A DNA stretch of 64,000 nucleotides from Pseudomonas sp. MM211 (GCF_020386635.1 NZ_CP081942.1:4402001-4466000), one strand, 5' to 3'; shown: positions 54,147 to 63,390, counted from the stretch's first letter. Notes: generated from the sequence alone by a model not told the origin. Program-made: numbers and translations.

Positions 54147-55103
54147 TCAATGAGTTAAAGGCTGTGCAACGTCTTTCTTTTTCTTCTTCAACCGCACCAC
54201 CAGCCCGACCGGCCCACTGTGGTACCAGCGCTGACCGGTAGTCAGGTGTTGACTGCGCTCACCCAGCGCTTGGGTGAAACGATCCAGACAAATCGCCAGC
54301 AGTACCAATCCGATACCGCCAACGCTCGCCAGCGCCATGTCGAGCCGGCCAATACCACTCAGTACCATCAGCCCCAGACCACCGACGGAAATCATCGACG
54401 CCACGACTACCATCGACAGCGCCAGCATCAGGGTCTGGTTGACACCAGCCATGATGGTGGGAGCGGCAAGCGGCAGCTGCACCCTTAGCAGCATCTGTCG
54501 AGGCGTACAGCCAAAGGCCCGTGCGGCCTCGATTTTGTCTTCAGGAACCTGACGAATACCCAGGTTGGTGAGACGTACCAGTGGCGACACCGAAAAAATG
54601 ATGGTGACGATTACGCCAGGCACGTTGCCGATGCCGAACAGCATCACCACCGGAACCAGATAGACGAATGCGGGCAAGGTCTGCATGGCGTCGAGCACTG
54701 GGCGAATCAACACCTCGAGACGGTCGCTGCGTGCACAGGCAATGCCCAGTGGGATACCGATCACGGCACAGAAAAACAGCGAGGTCAGAACCAGCGCGAG
54801 AGTGACCATGGCGTCGCCCCATACGCCGATCAATCCCAGGGCAGTGAGCATGACGACCATCAGCGCACCGATTCGGCGTCCGCCCACCTGCCAGCCGATC
54901 AGGCCCGCCAGGATGATGAATACGCTAGGCGGTACCGACATCAGCGCTGCCTGGACACCATCGAGCACCTGATCGACAGGCCAGCGAATGGAGCGAAATA
55001 CATCGCGAAAGTTATGCACCAAATAACGAAGTGCATCTTCCACCCATGTCCCTACTGGAACATTGATCGTTTTGAACGGGTCGAGAAAACTAAAATCGGA
55101 CAT
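54147..55103 (-). CDS. proW: Betaine-type ABC transporter permease
   Basis: Membrane protein of 318 residues. After an N-terminal amphipathic segment ([24 protein letters not shown]), typical of ProW/OpuAB, there are about six or seven helices. The EAA-type coupling loop is [29 protein letters not shown] (about 190-220). The C-terminus ends in a basic run (RLKKKKKDV). It is 40 bp upstream of the binding-protein gene and 47 bp after the ATPase gene, forming one ABC importer operon for betaine-like solutes. Confidence 0.92.
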   Translation of the reverse strand: MSDFSFLDPFKTINVPVGTWVEDALRYLVHNFRDVFRSIRWPVDQVLDGVQAALMSVPPSVFIILAGLIGWQVGGRRIGALMVVMLTALGLIGVWGDAMVTLALVLTSLFFCAVIGIPLGIACARSDRLEVLIRPVLDAMQTLPAFVYLVPVVMLFGIGNVPGVIVTIIFSVSPLVRLTNLGIRQVPEDKIEAARAFGCTPRQMLLRVQLPLAAPTIMAGVNQTLMLALSMVVVASMISVGGLGLMVLSGIGRLDMALASVGGIGLVLLAICLDRFTQALGERSQHLTTGQRWYHSGPVGLVVRLKKKKKDVAQPLTH

Positions 55104-55150
55104 GAGCTGTACCTCAGCCTCAACAACGGCTTACTTTACGTAGTGCAGGT

Positions 55151-56182
55151 TTAGTTTCCGCCAAGACAACTCAGCAAGCGGCCTTGAGAAATACTTCCCC
55201 GATAGACGCCAGCCTCATCAACTACCGGAACGGGCAAAGCGGCCTGCGCCACAATATGGAAGATCTCGTTGAGCGGAGTTTCGGCCTTCAGCGAGGGCTG
55301 TCGGCCCGGCTCATAGGCAATACCGCCTTCTTGGGCGATATCTCCAGCCTTGAGAATTCGACTGGAATCGAATCCGTTGAAAAATGCGCGAACATAATCG
55401 TTAACCGGATTGCTCAACAACTCACGTGGCGTACCGATCTGTACAACTTTGCCACCTTCCATTATTGCAATGCGATGGCCAATACGAACGGCCTCTTCAA
55501 TATCATGGGAAATAAAGATAACGGTGCGATTTTGTTCTTTCTGAAGCTTTATCAGTTCACCCTGCATCTCACAGCGGATCATAGGATCAAGGGCTGAAAA
55601 TGCTTCATCCATCAGCAAGATAGCCGGATCGTTTGCCAACGCCCTTGCCAGCCCCACACGCTGCTGCATGCCGCCCGAGAGCTGGTGCGGAAAGCAATGT
55701 TCCTGCCCGGCAAGGCCAACCTGGCTTAACGCCTCGAGAGAACGCGCATTGCGCTCCTTTTCCGAAACACCACTTATCTCCAGGCCGAAGCCGACATTAT
55801 CGAGTACCGACATGTGAGGCATCAAAGCAAAGGACTGAAACACCATGCCCATGTCCCTGCGACGAACTTGCAGCAGGTCTTTATCAGCAAGGCCGGTGAT
55901 TTCCTTACCATTGAGAAAGATGGAGCCGAAGCTGGGTTCGATGAGCCTGTTGAATAAACGCACCATGGTCGACTTGCCCGACCCAGACAAACCCATGATG
56001 ACGAAAATCTCACCACGCCTGACAGAAAAATTGGCATCAAATACGCCAATCACTTGCCCGGTCTTTTCAAATATATCTGCCTTGGTTGCGCCATCGCGCA
56101 CCATATCCAGCGCTATTTTCGGCTGAGAGCCGAACACCTTGTAAACATTACGAACAGACATGATTTCATCGGTTTCACTCAT
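55151..56182 (-). CDS. proV: Betaine-type ABC transporter ATP-binding protein
   Basis: ATPase of 343 residues. Walker A is GLSGSGKST, the signature LSGGMQQRVGLARAL and Walker B LLMDEAFSALDP. It has the ProV-type N-terminus with VYKVFGSQPKIAL and an insert before Walker A (DGATKADIFEKTGQVIGV). The C-terminal CBS region is short and incomplete compared with E. coli ProV (400 residues), so osmotic gating may be lost, consistent with nutrient uptake rather than osmoprotection. It is the first gene of the minus-strand run and is divergent from a LysR gene across 337 bp. Confidence 0.93.
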   Translation of the reverse strand: MSETDEIMSVRNVYKVFGSQPKIALDMVRDGATKADIFEKTGQVIGVFDANFSVRRGEIFVIMGLSGSGKSTMVRLFNRLIEPSFGSIFLNGKEITGLADKDLLQVRRRDMGMVFQSFALMPHMSVLDNVGFGLEISGVSEKERNARSLEALSQVGLAGQEHCFPHQLSGGMQQRVGLARALANDPAILLMDEAFSALDPMIRCEMQGELIKLQKEQNRTVIFISHDIEEAVRIGHRIAIMEGGKVVQIGTPRELLSNPVNDYVRAFFNGFDSSRILKAGDIAQEGGIAYEPGRQPSLKAETPLNEIFHIVAQAALPVPVVDEAGVYRGSISQGRLLSCLGGN

Positions 56183-56519
56183 GACTCGCCTCCTTCAACC
56201 CCGACGTGCTCGCCATAAACCAGCGCACAGTGATAGGGAATAATTCTTGATGGGCAGGAGCAATGAGTGTCTGTATTCACGACGATATCCTGTTTTTATT
56301 GTTTGCCCGCGGAGTAGGGCTTTCGTCAAAACTATAATCATCCCCCTAGCAAATCCAACTACATTTCCAGAGGCAATTTGATAACCTCGCGTTATGCATT
56401 CGCTCAACGCCACCGGAGTGTCGTGTAGAGAACAGACCTACGCGCTTGCGCGTCTTACCCTTCGGCACGCGTGCACCGTGCCCCCTGAGCATGGCACTGC
56501 AGTTATTAACGAGGCTCGA
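56183..56519. other. Divergent control region between proV-like and LysR genes
   Basis: No gene is supported here. The segment near 56240-56380 is AT-rich compared with the surroundings and includes the promoter of the transporter run. The palindrome at 56381-56395 lies in it. Frames that continue the LysR gene upstream have no ribosome site. Confidence 0.5.
56381..56395. promoter_or_regulatory. LysR operator candidate
   Basis: ATAAC-CTCGC-GTTAT, perfect 5-bp arms around 5 bp with T-N11-A geometry (T56382, A56394). It lies 125 bp upstream of the LysR start codon and about 200 bp upstream of the divergent transporter gene, so the LysR protein could control both directions. Confidence 0.5.
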
Positions 56520-57479
56520 ATGTCCAAGCACACCGACCCAGATGCCCTACTCCTCAGAATGCCCTCATTGCGCGCGGTAAAGGCATTCGTTGCTGCTGCA
56601 AAATATGAAAGCTTCACGCGTGCCGCAGAAGCGTTGTGCGTATCGCAAGCCGCAATCAGCCGGCAGATTCGAGAGCTTGAAGGTTATCTAGGCGCCCAAC
56701 TGTTTGACCGTGTTGGTCGGGCGGTGCAGCTCACCAGCGCCGGCGAGCTTTTCTTCGATGCCGCACAGTTATCGTTCGTCAACATCGCCCAGGCCGCCGA
56801 GCGCATCCGCAGTAATCAAGCCAGTAAACGCATGCTGACGGTTTGCTGTTCACCCGCGTTCTCGGCGCTGTGGCTGTCGCAGCACCTCCCGGATTTTTTC
56901 GCCCAGCACAACGACATCGAACTGAACCTGATCACGACTCAGAACTTCCTGGTCATGGAACCCGGTGTACAGCCGGATATTTTCATTACCAAACTGCCCA
57001 AGGTCGGCGAGGGATACCGCAGGACTGCCCTGTTCCACGACGTCATCTACCCCGTGTGCTCACCACAGTATCTGGAGCGCAACCCACAGCTCTGCACGCT
57101 AGAGGGCGTACGTGATTCGTTGCTGCTCAACCTGAGTCCCTACGGACGCTCGCAGGTAGCGGAGCACGTCGACTGGGGCGTATGGCTGGCGTTTCAGGGC
57201 ATCAATCTCGATGAGCGCCCAGCGACAAGCCCACAGATTTTCAGCGCCAACGACTACAACCTGATCATCAGCATGGTGCTCACTCATCAGGGCGTTGCGC
57301 TGGGCTGGAATCATCTGGTCAAGGCACTGCTCGAACAGGGCCTGCTGGTACGCCCCATCGAGTCGCAAGTAGAGCTGCGCAACAGCCGTCACTATCTTTC
57401 TATTCGCGAAGAAGCCGAAGACGTCGATGCCGTGCGGCGTTTTCAGCAATGGATATTGGGCCACTTCGCACGCCGCTAG
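56520..57479 (+). CDS. LysR-family regulator (GcvA-like)
   Basis: Protein of 319 residues. The helix-turn-helix is LRAVKAFVAAAKYESFTRAAEALCVSQAAISRQIRELEGYLGAQLFDRVGR, with LTSAGELFF after it. It follows the GcvA-type pattern, whose members control glycine-cleavage and other amine-related genes. The ATG at 56520 has GAGG 5 nt upstream; a frame from 56394 includes the operator and is rejected. It lies between the divergent transporter run and the MmgE/PrpD gene and is the first gene of the plus-strand part. Confidence 0.92.
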   Translation: MSKHTDPDALLLRMPSLRAVKAFVAAAKYESFTRAAEALCVSQAAISRQIRELEGYLGAQLFDRVGRAVQLTSAGELFFDAAQLSFVNIAQAAERIRSNQASKRMLTVCCSPAFSALWLSQHLPDFFAQHNDIELNLITTQNFLVMEPGVQPDIFITKLPKVGEGYRRTALFHDVIYPVCSPQYLERNPQLCTLEGVRDSLLLNLSPYGRSQVAEHVDWGVWLAFQGINLDERPATSPQIFSANDYNLIISMVLTHQGVALGWNHLVKALLEQGLLVRPIESQVELRNSRHYLSIREEAEDVDAVRRFQQWILGHFARR

Positions 57480-57593
57480 CCTGACCTGCGGTTATCCTTT
57501 GCACGAAGAAAATGTCGCTAGAGTACGACTACGCGCTGGGCCACTGTCTGCGGGGTGAATATTGCCCGAGCAGAGCTCAAAAGGAGCCATCGC

Positions 57594-58937
57594 ATGTCGC
57601 TGTACATCTTCTGCCGTGACTTTGAGTTTTCCCAGTTGCCTGCTCATACCCAGGCAATACTGAAAAAAAGCCTGCTCGATATCGTTGGGGTAATGGCCGG
57701 GGCGGTAACCAACGAGACCAGCCAGACGCTCTATCGCTTCGCTCGCCAACACTATCCCGGCGGAGCGTTCATCAGTCGGTTGCCGTTCGATGGCACCCAG
57801 GTCAGTGTTCTGGGTGCCGGCTGGGCTGGCGGCTTCACGGCCGATAGCCTGGATGCCCACGAAGGCCATTTCACGTCCAAGGGCCACGCGGGCGCAACGG
57901 TAGTTCCAGCTATCCTGGCCTTGGCTGACGCGCTGCATGCGCAGGGCCAGCCGATCACTGGCAGGCAACTGCTCGAAGCACTCTGCGTCGGTTATGAAAC
58001 AGGCTTGCGTGCTGGTGTATCACTGATATCCACCTCTCCGACCTACCATGCCTCAGGTGGTTTTTCGGCCATTGGCGTGGTGTGCGCGGGCGCACGCCTG
58101 ATGGGGCTCGATGAAACCACCTTCCGCCATGCACTGGGAATCGCCGAGTATTTCAGCGCGCGCTGCCCGATGATGCGTGTGGTTCAGCACCCGACCATGC
58201 TGCGTGATGCCCATGGTTCCGGGGCTTTCGTTGGGTTGAACGCATTGCTGATGGCCCGCGAGGGCGTAACCGGCGCTCCGGCCGAGACAGTCGAAGATGC
58301 CAGTGCAGCACCCTACTGGGATGATCTGGGCAGCCGCTGGGAAATAGACGCGCAGTACTTCAAACCCTGGCCCGTATGCCGCTGGGCTCAGCCCGCCCTC
58401 ACCGCCATGAGCGAGCTGATGCGCGAGCACCCGCAAATCTGTGCTGACAACGTCGAATCGATTCGTGTGGAAACTTTTTGGGAGTCGATGTGCCTGCAGG
58501 GCCACCGTCCCAGCAACGCCGACGAAGCCCAGTACGCCCTCGCCTTTCCACTGGCGGCGCTCATTGCACGCGGCAAGGTCGGCCCAGTTGAAGTCACCGG
58601 CGCAGCCATCGCCGCGCCAGACATTCTCGCCGTCAGTGAACGCATCGAAATCGTAGAGTCAGCAGATATTTCGGCACGCTTCCCGAAGGAAATTCTTTCC
58701 CGCGTACTCGTTGCACTGAAGAGCGGAGAACAGCTGGAGTCACCCATTACAGCCGCATTGGGTGACCCCGAGCGCCCCATGACCTCAGAAGACATCGACA
58801 TGAAATTCGATCTGTTTGCCGGTGTGAATCTCAGTCACCAAACGTGCCTGGAGTTGAAGTCGGCGATAAAGGAACTGGAGCAGTCGGCATCGGCCATCGA
58901 TGCTCTGGCGCCACTGTTCCGGCCGCACGATCAATAA
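57594..58937 (+). CDS. MmgE/PrpD-family protein
   Basis: Protein of 447 residues. AAGGAG lies about 8 nt before the ATG at 57594. The family signature starts with ILKKSLLDIVGVMAGAVTNET and DSLDAHEGHFTSKGHAGATVVPAILALADAL, and the second domain follows VCRWAQPALTAMSELM. Members include 2-methylcitrate dehydratase (PrpD, about 480 residues), cis-aconitate decarboxylase and imino-disuccinate epimerase, so dehydration, decarboxylation or epimerisation are all possible. No prp genes are nearby, so methylcitrate turnover is unlikely. Its presence inside a betaine-type cluster suggests a role on a pathway acid or in racemisation; this is open. Confidence 0.85.
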   Translation: MSLYIFCRDFEFSQLPAHTQAILKKSLLDIVGVMAGAVTNETSQTLYRFARQHYPGGAFISRLPFDGTQVSVLGAGWAGGFTADSLDAHEGHFTSKGHAGATVVPAILALADALHAQGQPITGRQLLEALCVGYETGLRAGVSLISTSPTYHASGGFSAIGVVCAGARLMGLDETTFRHALGIAEYFSARCPMMRVVQHPTMLRDAHGSGAFVGLNALLMAREGVTGAPAETVEDASAAPYWDDLGSRWEIDAQYFKPWPVCRWAQPALTAMSELMREHPQICADNVESIRVETFWESMCLQGHRPSNADEAQYALAFPLAALIARGKVGPVEVTGAAIAAPDILAVSERIEIVESADISARFPKEILSRVLVALKSGEQLESPITAALGDPERPMTSEDIDMKFDLFAGVNLSHQTCLELKSAIKELEQSASAIDALAPLFRPHDQ

Positions 58938-59158
58938 CCTGCAATCATGCTTTCCCCGTCTGAAATGTCGTTTGTAGCGCCACGGGTGGCGTAATACGCT
59001 CCGAGCATGCATCACTGCGCCGCAGGGTGTCTCCGGCCTGCCCGCCGCCGAAAGCTTTCATAGCGATGGCGGCGTTTGCCATGAGTTTTCAAACATCACA
59101 AGACCAACAAGACCGTTAACGAAATTCGGCTCAAGGTATGTTTCCTGGAGGAACCACT

Positions 59159-60394
59159 ATGAGTAACAAGCAAACCGTCATCGACCTGATCTCTCAACGC
59201 AAAGCCCGACACTCGCTACCCCGTGAGCTTTACAGTGATCCCCAGGTCTATCGCCAGGATCTGGAGCAGATCTGGCACAAGGATTGGATCTTCGCCGGCC
59301 ATACATTCGAAGTCGCCAAACCTGGCCAGTACTTCACCTTGCAGATCGGGGATTACCCGGTCGTTGTGGTAGGTGGCAAGAACGGCCAGGTGCATGCCTT
59401 TCATAATGCTTGCCGCCACCGTGGCGCCAAGGTCTGCGAGCACGAACAGGGTAAAGTAGCCAAGCTCGTATGCCCTTATCACAAGTGGACTTACGAGCTG
59501 GACGGCAACCTGTTGTTCGCTGGCAACATGGGCACTGACTTCGATAAAACCCAGTACAACCTGAAGCCCGTGCACTGCGAAATCGTCGAAAGCTTCATCT
59601 ATGTCTGTGTCGCCACCAAGGCACCCGACTTCGACTCTTTCCGCAGCGCGGTAAAGCCCTTCATCGCGCCGCACTTTCTGGATAACTGCAAAGTCGCCTT
59701 CAAATCCGACCTGATCGAACGAGGCAACTGGAAGCTGGTTTTCGAGAATAACCGCGAGTGCTACCACTGCGACGGCACACACCCAGAGCTGCTCAATTCC
59801 TTCGTGGAGAACCTCTCAGTCGCAGGCGTGGGTGGCGAAGACGACCCGGAACTGAGCGCCCACTGGGCTCGCTGCGAACGAGCCGGTATGCCCAGCAAGC
59901 TGGTCATGGACATCAACGGTCGCTTCCGCATGACCCGCATCCCGCTCTCCGCTGGTGCAGTGAGCTACACGATGGATGGCAAGCCCGCCGTCAATGGCCG
60001 GCTCGACAAGAGCGGCGAAGCTGACATCGGTGCCCTGCTCTATTTCAATTACCCGTCCACTTGGAACCACTTTCTGGGCGACCACGCACTGAGCTTCCGA
60101 GTGCTGCCCATTGGCCCGAACGAAACCCTGGTTACTACGAAGTGGCTGGTGCCGGAGTCGGCGGTCGAGGGAGTGGATTACGACATCGAGCGCCTGACCA
60201 AGGTGTGGATCGCAACCAACGACCAGGATCGTCAGTTGGTCGAGGGCACTCAGGCCGGCGTCAATTCGCCTTCCTACGAGCCAGGCCCATACTCGGAAAT
60301 TGCCGAAAACGGCGTGTGCCAATTCGATGATTGGTACTGCGCGACCATGCTAGAACGCCTCCGCGGGCCGATTGCGTTGAAGTCGGTTGGCTGA
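59159..60394 (+). CDS. Rieske non-haem iron oxygenase, betaine N-demethylase type (GbcA/Stc2-like)
   Basis: Terminal oxygenase of 411 residues. The Rieske [2Fe-2S] ligands are Cys85-x-His87 (NACRHRGAKVC) and Cys105-xx-His108 (VCPYHKW). The mononuclear iron site has His203 and His208 in NNRECYHCDGTHPEL, with bridging Glu200. WNHFLGDHALSFRVLPIGP and VEGVDYDIERLTKVWIATNDQD complete the pattern of glycine betaine (GbcA) and proline betaine (Stc2) demethylases. The ATG at 59159 follows GGAGG by 6 nt. The electron-transfer partner (GbcB-type ferredoxin reductase) is not in this window. The reaction is oxidative removal of one N-methyl group as formaldehyde; which betaine is unproven. Confidence 0.93.
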   Translation: MSNKQTVIDLISQRKARHSLPRELYSDPQVYRQDLEQIWHKDWIFAGHTFEVAKPGQYFTLQIGDYPVVVVGGKNGQVHAFHNACRHRGAKVCEHEQGKVAKLVCPYHKWTYELDGNLLFAGNMGTDFDKTQYNLKPVHCEIVESFIYVCVATKAPDFDSFRSAVKPFIAPHFLDNCKVAFKSDLIERGNWKLVFENNRECYHCDGTHPELLNSFVENLSVAGVGGEDDPELSAHWARCERAGMPSKLVMDINGRFRMTRIPLSAGAVSYTMDGKPAVNGRLDKSGEADIGALLYFNYPSTWNHFLGDHALSFRVLPIGPNETLVTTKWLVPESAVEGVDYDIERLTKVWIATNDQDRQLVEGTQAGVNSPSYEPGPYSEIAENGVCQFDDWYCATMLERLRGPIALKSVG

Positions 60395-60413
60395 AACCTG
60401 ATCCCAACCACAC

Positions 60414-60442
60414 AAAGCGGCGTCTATAGGGCGCCGTTTTCT
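60414..60442 (+). terminator. Terminator after the Rieske oxygenase gene
   Basis: Imperfect stem AAAGCGGCG / CGCCGTTTT (8 of 9 pairs) with a short loop and a U-rich end TTTTCT, 20 bp past the stop codon. Confidence 0.6.
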
Positions 60443-60577
60443 CGCACGTAACAGGCTCCCCACGGGAATAGCAGATAGAGCACTAAGCTCTGAATTCCGT
60501 TATCGACCTCTCGGCTCTCGCAAGACACTCCACAGGCAGCATTGGCGCCGACTCGACAAGGATGAGATCGTTGATAT

Positions 60578-61603
60578 ATGTCGAACAGACGAAGCTTTAG
60601 TGAGCAGCTACAGGGACAAAACCTGCGGTTCGTAGGTAAGGAGGGCCTTGCCCTGCGAAAGACCAATGTCGGCTTTCTGCTTCTGGAACACTTCTCCCTG
60701 CCTGCCTTCACTCAGGCGCTGGATATCCTGGTAACGGCCAACCTGATCAACGCTGACGTATTCGCGACTCGAACCTTCAGCCTGAACGGCGAAGCGGTGG
60801 TCAGTGATCTAGGTATCACCATCTGCCCCAGTGCCGAGCTGAACGTAAGCCATCTAACGGGGCTCGATTTGCTGGTGGTCTGCGGAGGGCTGCGTACCAA
60901 CCTGCGCCCGATTCCTGCTCTGAAGCAACTTCTACACGCTGCGAATGAAAAGGATATCGCCCTGGCAGGCCTATGGAGCGGCGCATGGTTTCTGGGACAG
61001 GCGGGCCTGCTTGACGGATACAAGTGCGCGATCCACCCGGAGCATAGAGCCGCGCTGGCGGAGATCGCCAGGAATAGCCAAGTCACTTCGGAAAGCTTCA
61101 TGGTCGATCATGACCGTTTGACGGCAGCCAGTCCTACCGGCGCGTTCAACATGGTGCTGGAGTGGATCAACAAACTCCATGGCCGTGATCTGGTTGAAGG
61201 AATCGTAGATATCTTGGCCTTCGAGGAATCCCGCTTCAGACGAGTCCGCCCTGCTCTGCACGCCAAGATGAGCGAGCCGTTGCGGAACGTGATCAGCCTG
61301 ATGGGCGCAAATATCGAAGAGCCCCTGAGTGCCGAGCAATTGGCTCAATATTCGGGCCGTTCTCGGCGCCAGATCGAGCGGCTATTCCAGCAGCAACTTG
61401 GCACCACACCGGTGCGCTATTACCTGGAGCTTCGTATCACCGAAGGACGGCGCTTGCTCCAGTACTCTGACTTGCCAATTCTGGATGTCAGCGTCGCCTG
61501 CGGTTTCGCCTCGCCAAGCCATTTCAGCAAATGCTACGCGTCCTACTTCGGTAACTCCCCTTCGAAAGAAAGGCGTCAGGGCAATGTGAAATCTAGTAAA
61601 TGA
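60578..61603 (+). CDS. GlxA-family AraC regulator, second copy
   Basis: Protein of 341 residues with the same architecture as the first GlxA-type gene of this cluster. The DJ-1-like sensor (NVGFLLLEHFSLPAFTQALDILVTANLI, LLVVCGGLRTN, LAGLWSGAWFLGQAGLL) is followed by an AraC domain with PLSAEQLAQYSGRSRRQIERLFQQQL and ILDVSVACGFASPSHFSKCYASYFG. It stands behind a terminator, so it likely has its own promoter in 60443-60577. Together with the first copy and the LysR gene there are three regulators for one cluster. Its ligand may be the substrate or a demethylated intermediate. Confidence 0.92.
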   Translation: MSNRRSFSEQLQGQNLRFVGKEGLALRKTNVGFLLLEHFSLPAFTQALDILVTANLINADVFATRTFSLNGEAVVSDLGITICPSAELNVSHLTGLDLLVVCGGLRTNLRPIPALKQLLHAANEKDIALAGLWSGAWFLGQAGLLDGYKCAIHPEHRAALAEIARNSQVTSESFMVDHDRLTAASPTGAFNMVLEWINKLHGRDLVEGIVDILAFEESRFRRVRPALHAKMSEPLRNVISLMGANIEEPLSAEQLAQYSGRSRRQIERLFQQQLGTTPVRYYLELRITEGRRLLQYSDLPILDVSVACGFASPSHFSKCYASYFGNSPSKERRQGNVKSSK

Positions 61604-61656
61604 GCAGTTTCTTCAGCTGCCTCTTTGGATGTCTCTTTGGCGGATAGCAGACGTCA

Positions 61657-61691
61657 TGACAGGCCGTTTTCGGCCAGAGGCGGACGGTTAG
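61657..61691 (+). repeat. Dispersed repeat, copy g
   Basis: TGACAGGCCGTTTTCGGCCA is followed by GAGGCGGACGGTTAG. It lies between the second GlxA-type gene and the 3' end of the histidine-kinase gene. Confidence 0.65.
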
Positions 61692-61758
61692 AGCGCGGAG
61701 AATATATCCACTCAACTGTTAATTGGCTGCGTTTGATGCTGGAGATCGGCAGCAGGCC

Positions 61759-63390
61759 CTAAGCAGCTAGCGCTTTTTGTTTCAGTGCCACCAGCAGCGA
61801 GCGCAGTTCGGCGGGCTGCACGGGCTTGGACAAGATCGGAATCTCCTCATCGCCCAATTGCTCTTGAACACGGCGCACATCGTGCCCGGTCATGATGATG
61901 GCGGGCACGTTGCGGCCGCTGAGTGCGCGTACATGGGCGATGCAGTCGGCCCCGGAGGCCTCGCGGCCAAGGTCGAAGTCGGTAACTACCAGATCGAAGT
62001 TGGGCGAAACGTCGGGGATCGAGGTGAAGGTGGCGACTTCGCAGCCCCATTTCTTCAGCAGGGTGGCGGTAGCCAGCAGAACGTTCTGATCGTCCTCGAT
62101 CAGGCATATCCGCAGCCCATCGAGCATGCGCGGCGCCTGGCTGGCGCCGCTTGCCGGTGAGGCGCGCTCGACCGGTGCCGCTACCCGTTGCAGGCCGTCG
62201 ATTGCGGCGAGCGTGCCGCGGCCTTCTACGGAGCGGATACGAATGCGCAGCCCCAGCAGCTTCCCCAGTCGCCTGACGATGGTCAGCCCAAGGCCCATGC
62301 CCTCGACATCGCTGTCGCGCGCCTGACGTACCCGGTAGAACTCTTCGAAGATATTGTCGAGATGCGCTGCGGCGATGCCTCGACCCTTGTCGTAAAACTC
62401 GATGGACAGGCCCGTGCCTTTGCGCCGGCAACCGACCAGCAAGGGTTGCCCGGGGGCGTACTTCAGGGCGTTGGAGAGCAGGTTCTGCAACATGGTGTTC
62501 AGTAGCCCATGATCGGCACGCACATATACCGGCGGGCAGTGCAGACGAATGTCCACCCCGGCCCAGCGAGCGGCCTCGGTGTTCTGCTGGATCAGGTGTT
62601 GCAGGAGCTTGTGCAGTGGCAGGACCTCTATCTGCGGAACGACCTTGCCGCTGTCCAGCGAGTAGATGTCGAGAATCGAACGAAACAGGCGGGTGACGCT
62701 GTGCAGCGATTTGTCGATGTTTTCCACTAGGCGCTTCTGCTCGGTATCCAGGCTGCTGTCGCGCAGGCAGGCGGTGAACAGGCTGATGGAGTGAATGGGT
62801 TGGCGAAGGTCATGGCTGGCTTGCGCCAGGAACTGCGATTTGGCCAGGTTGGCTGCCTGCTCGGCCTCGGTCGCCCGACGTGAGCGCTTGAGTAGGGCGT
62901 GTATGTAGGCTGGCACCATCAGAGTGGTGAGCACCAAGGTGAAGATCAGGTAAGGCTGCGATCGCCAGTAGGCCGATGTGCTGACGATTATCAGCAGCGA
63001 GATCATGGCCATGATGGTTGCCAGCAACAGGTAACCTGATCTGTAACGCAGCCCATAACCGACAGTCACCCAGAGCAGGATCGCATAGATCGGCAGCATG
63101 GGCGCATCGCCTACGGCGATCATTGCGGTGAGGCAGCCATAGTCAATGAGCATGGTGAGCACCCGCCGTACTGGTCGATTACCTGGCCGGCGGCGGATAT
63201 CGACCCATAGCACCAGAGAAACGACGAAGCACATCGTCATGAGCCAGAGGACCTGCAGGGCTAGCAATGATTCTATGAACGATTGCTGATAGAGCAGCAG
63301 TGCGTAGCTGGTGATGATTGGTGCGATGATCAGGCGCACGATCGCCTGAGAGCGCTCGACGTCGTATGCGGTAGGGGCGGTCGTGAACAT
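61759..63390 (-). CDS. Membrane hybrid histidine kinase with C-terminal receiver domain
   Basis: Protein of 543 residues starting at the ATG at 63390 (FTTAPTAYDVERSQ). About five to six membrane helices (about 15-165) have almost no periplasmic loops. The kinase core follows with the H-box ASHDLRQPIHSIS, N-box LLSNALKYAPGQ, G boxes YDKGRGI and EGMGLGLTIVRRLG. A receiver domain forms the last 120 residues (LIEDDQN, phospho-Asp in VVTDFDLGREASG, Lys in ILSKPVQP). No cognate response-regulator gene adjoins; the AraC gene across the gap is not a receiver protein. The signal is unknown. Its flanks are copies g and h of the dispersed repeat, facing each other. Confidence 0.93.
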   Translation of the reverse strand: MFTTAPTAYDVERSQAIVRLIIAPIITSYALLLYQQSFIESLLALQVLWLMTMCFVVSLVLWVDIRRRPGNRPVRRVLTMLIDYGCLTAMIAVGDAPMLPIYAILLWVTVGYGLRYRSGYLLLATIMAMISLLIIVSTSAYWRSQPYLIFTLVLTTLMVPAYIHALLKRSRRATEAEQAANLAKSQFLAQASHDLRQPIHSISLFTACLRDSSLDTEQKRLVENIDKSLHSVTRLFRSILDIYSLDSGKVVPQIEVLPLHKLLQHLIQQNTEAARWAGVDIRLHCPPVYVRADHGLLNTMLQNLLSNALKYAPGQPLLVGCRRKGTGLSIEFYDKGRGIAAAHLDNIFEEFYRVRQARDSDVEGMGLGLTIVRRLGKLLGLRIRIRSVEGRGTLAAIDGLQRVAAPVERASPASGASQAPRMLDGLRICLIEDDQNVLLATATLLKKWGCEVATFTSIPDVSPNFDLVVTDFDLGREASGADCIAHVRALSGRNVPAIIMTGHDVRRVQEQLGDEEIPILSKPVQPAELRSLLVALKQKALAA

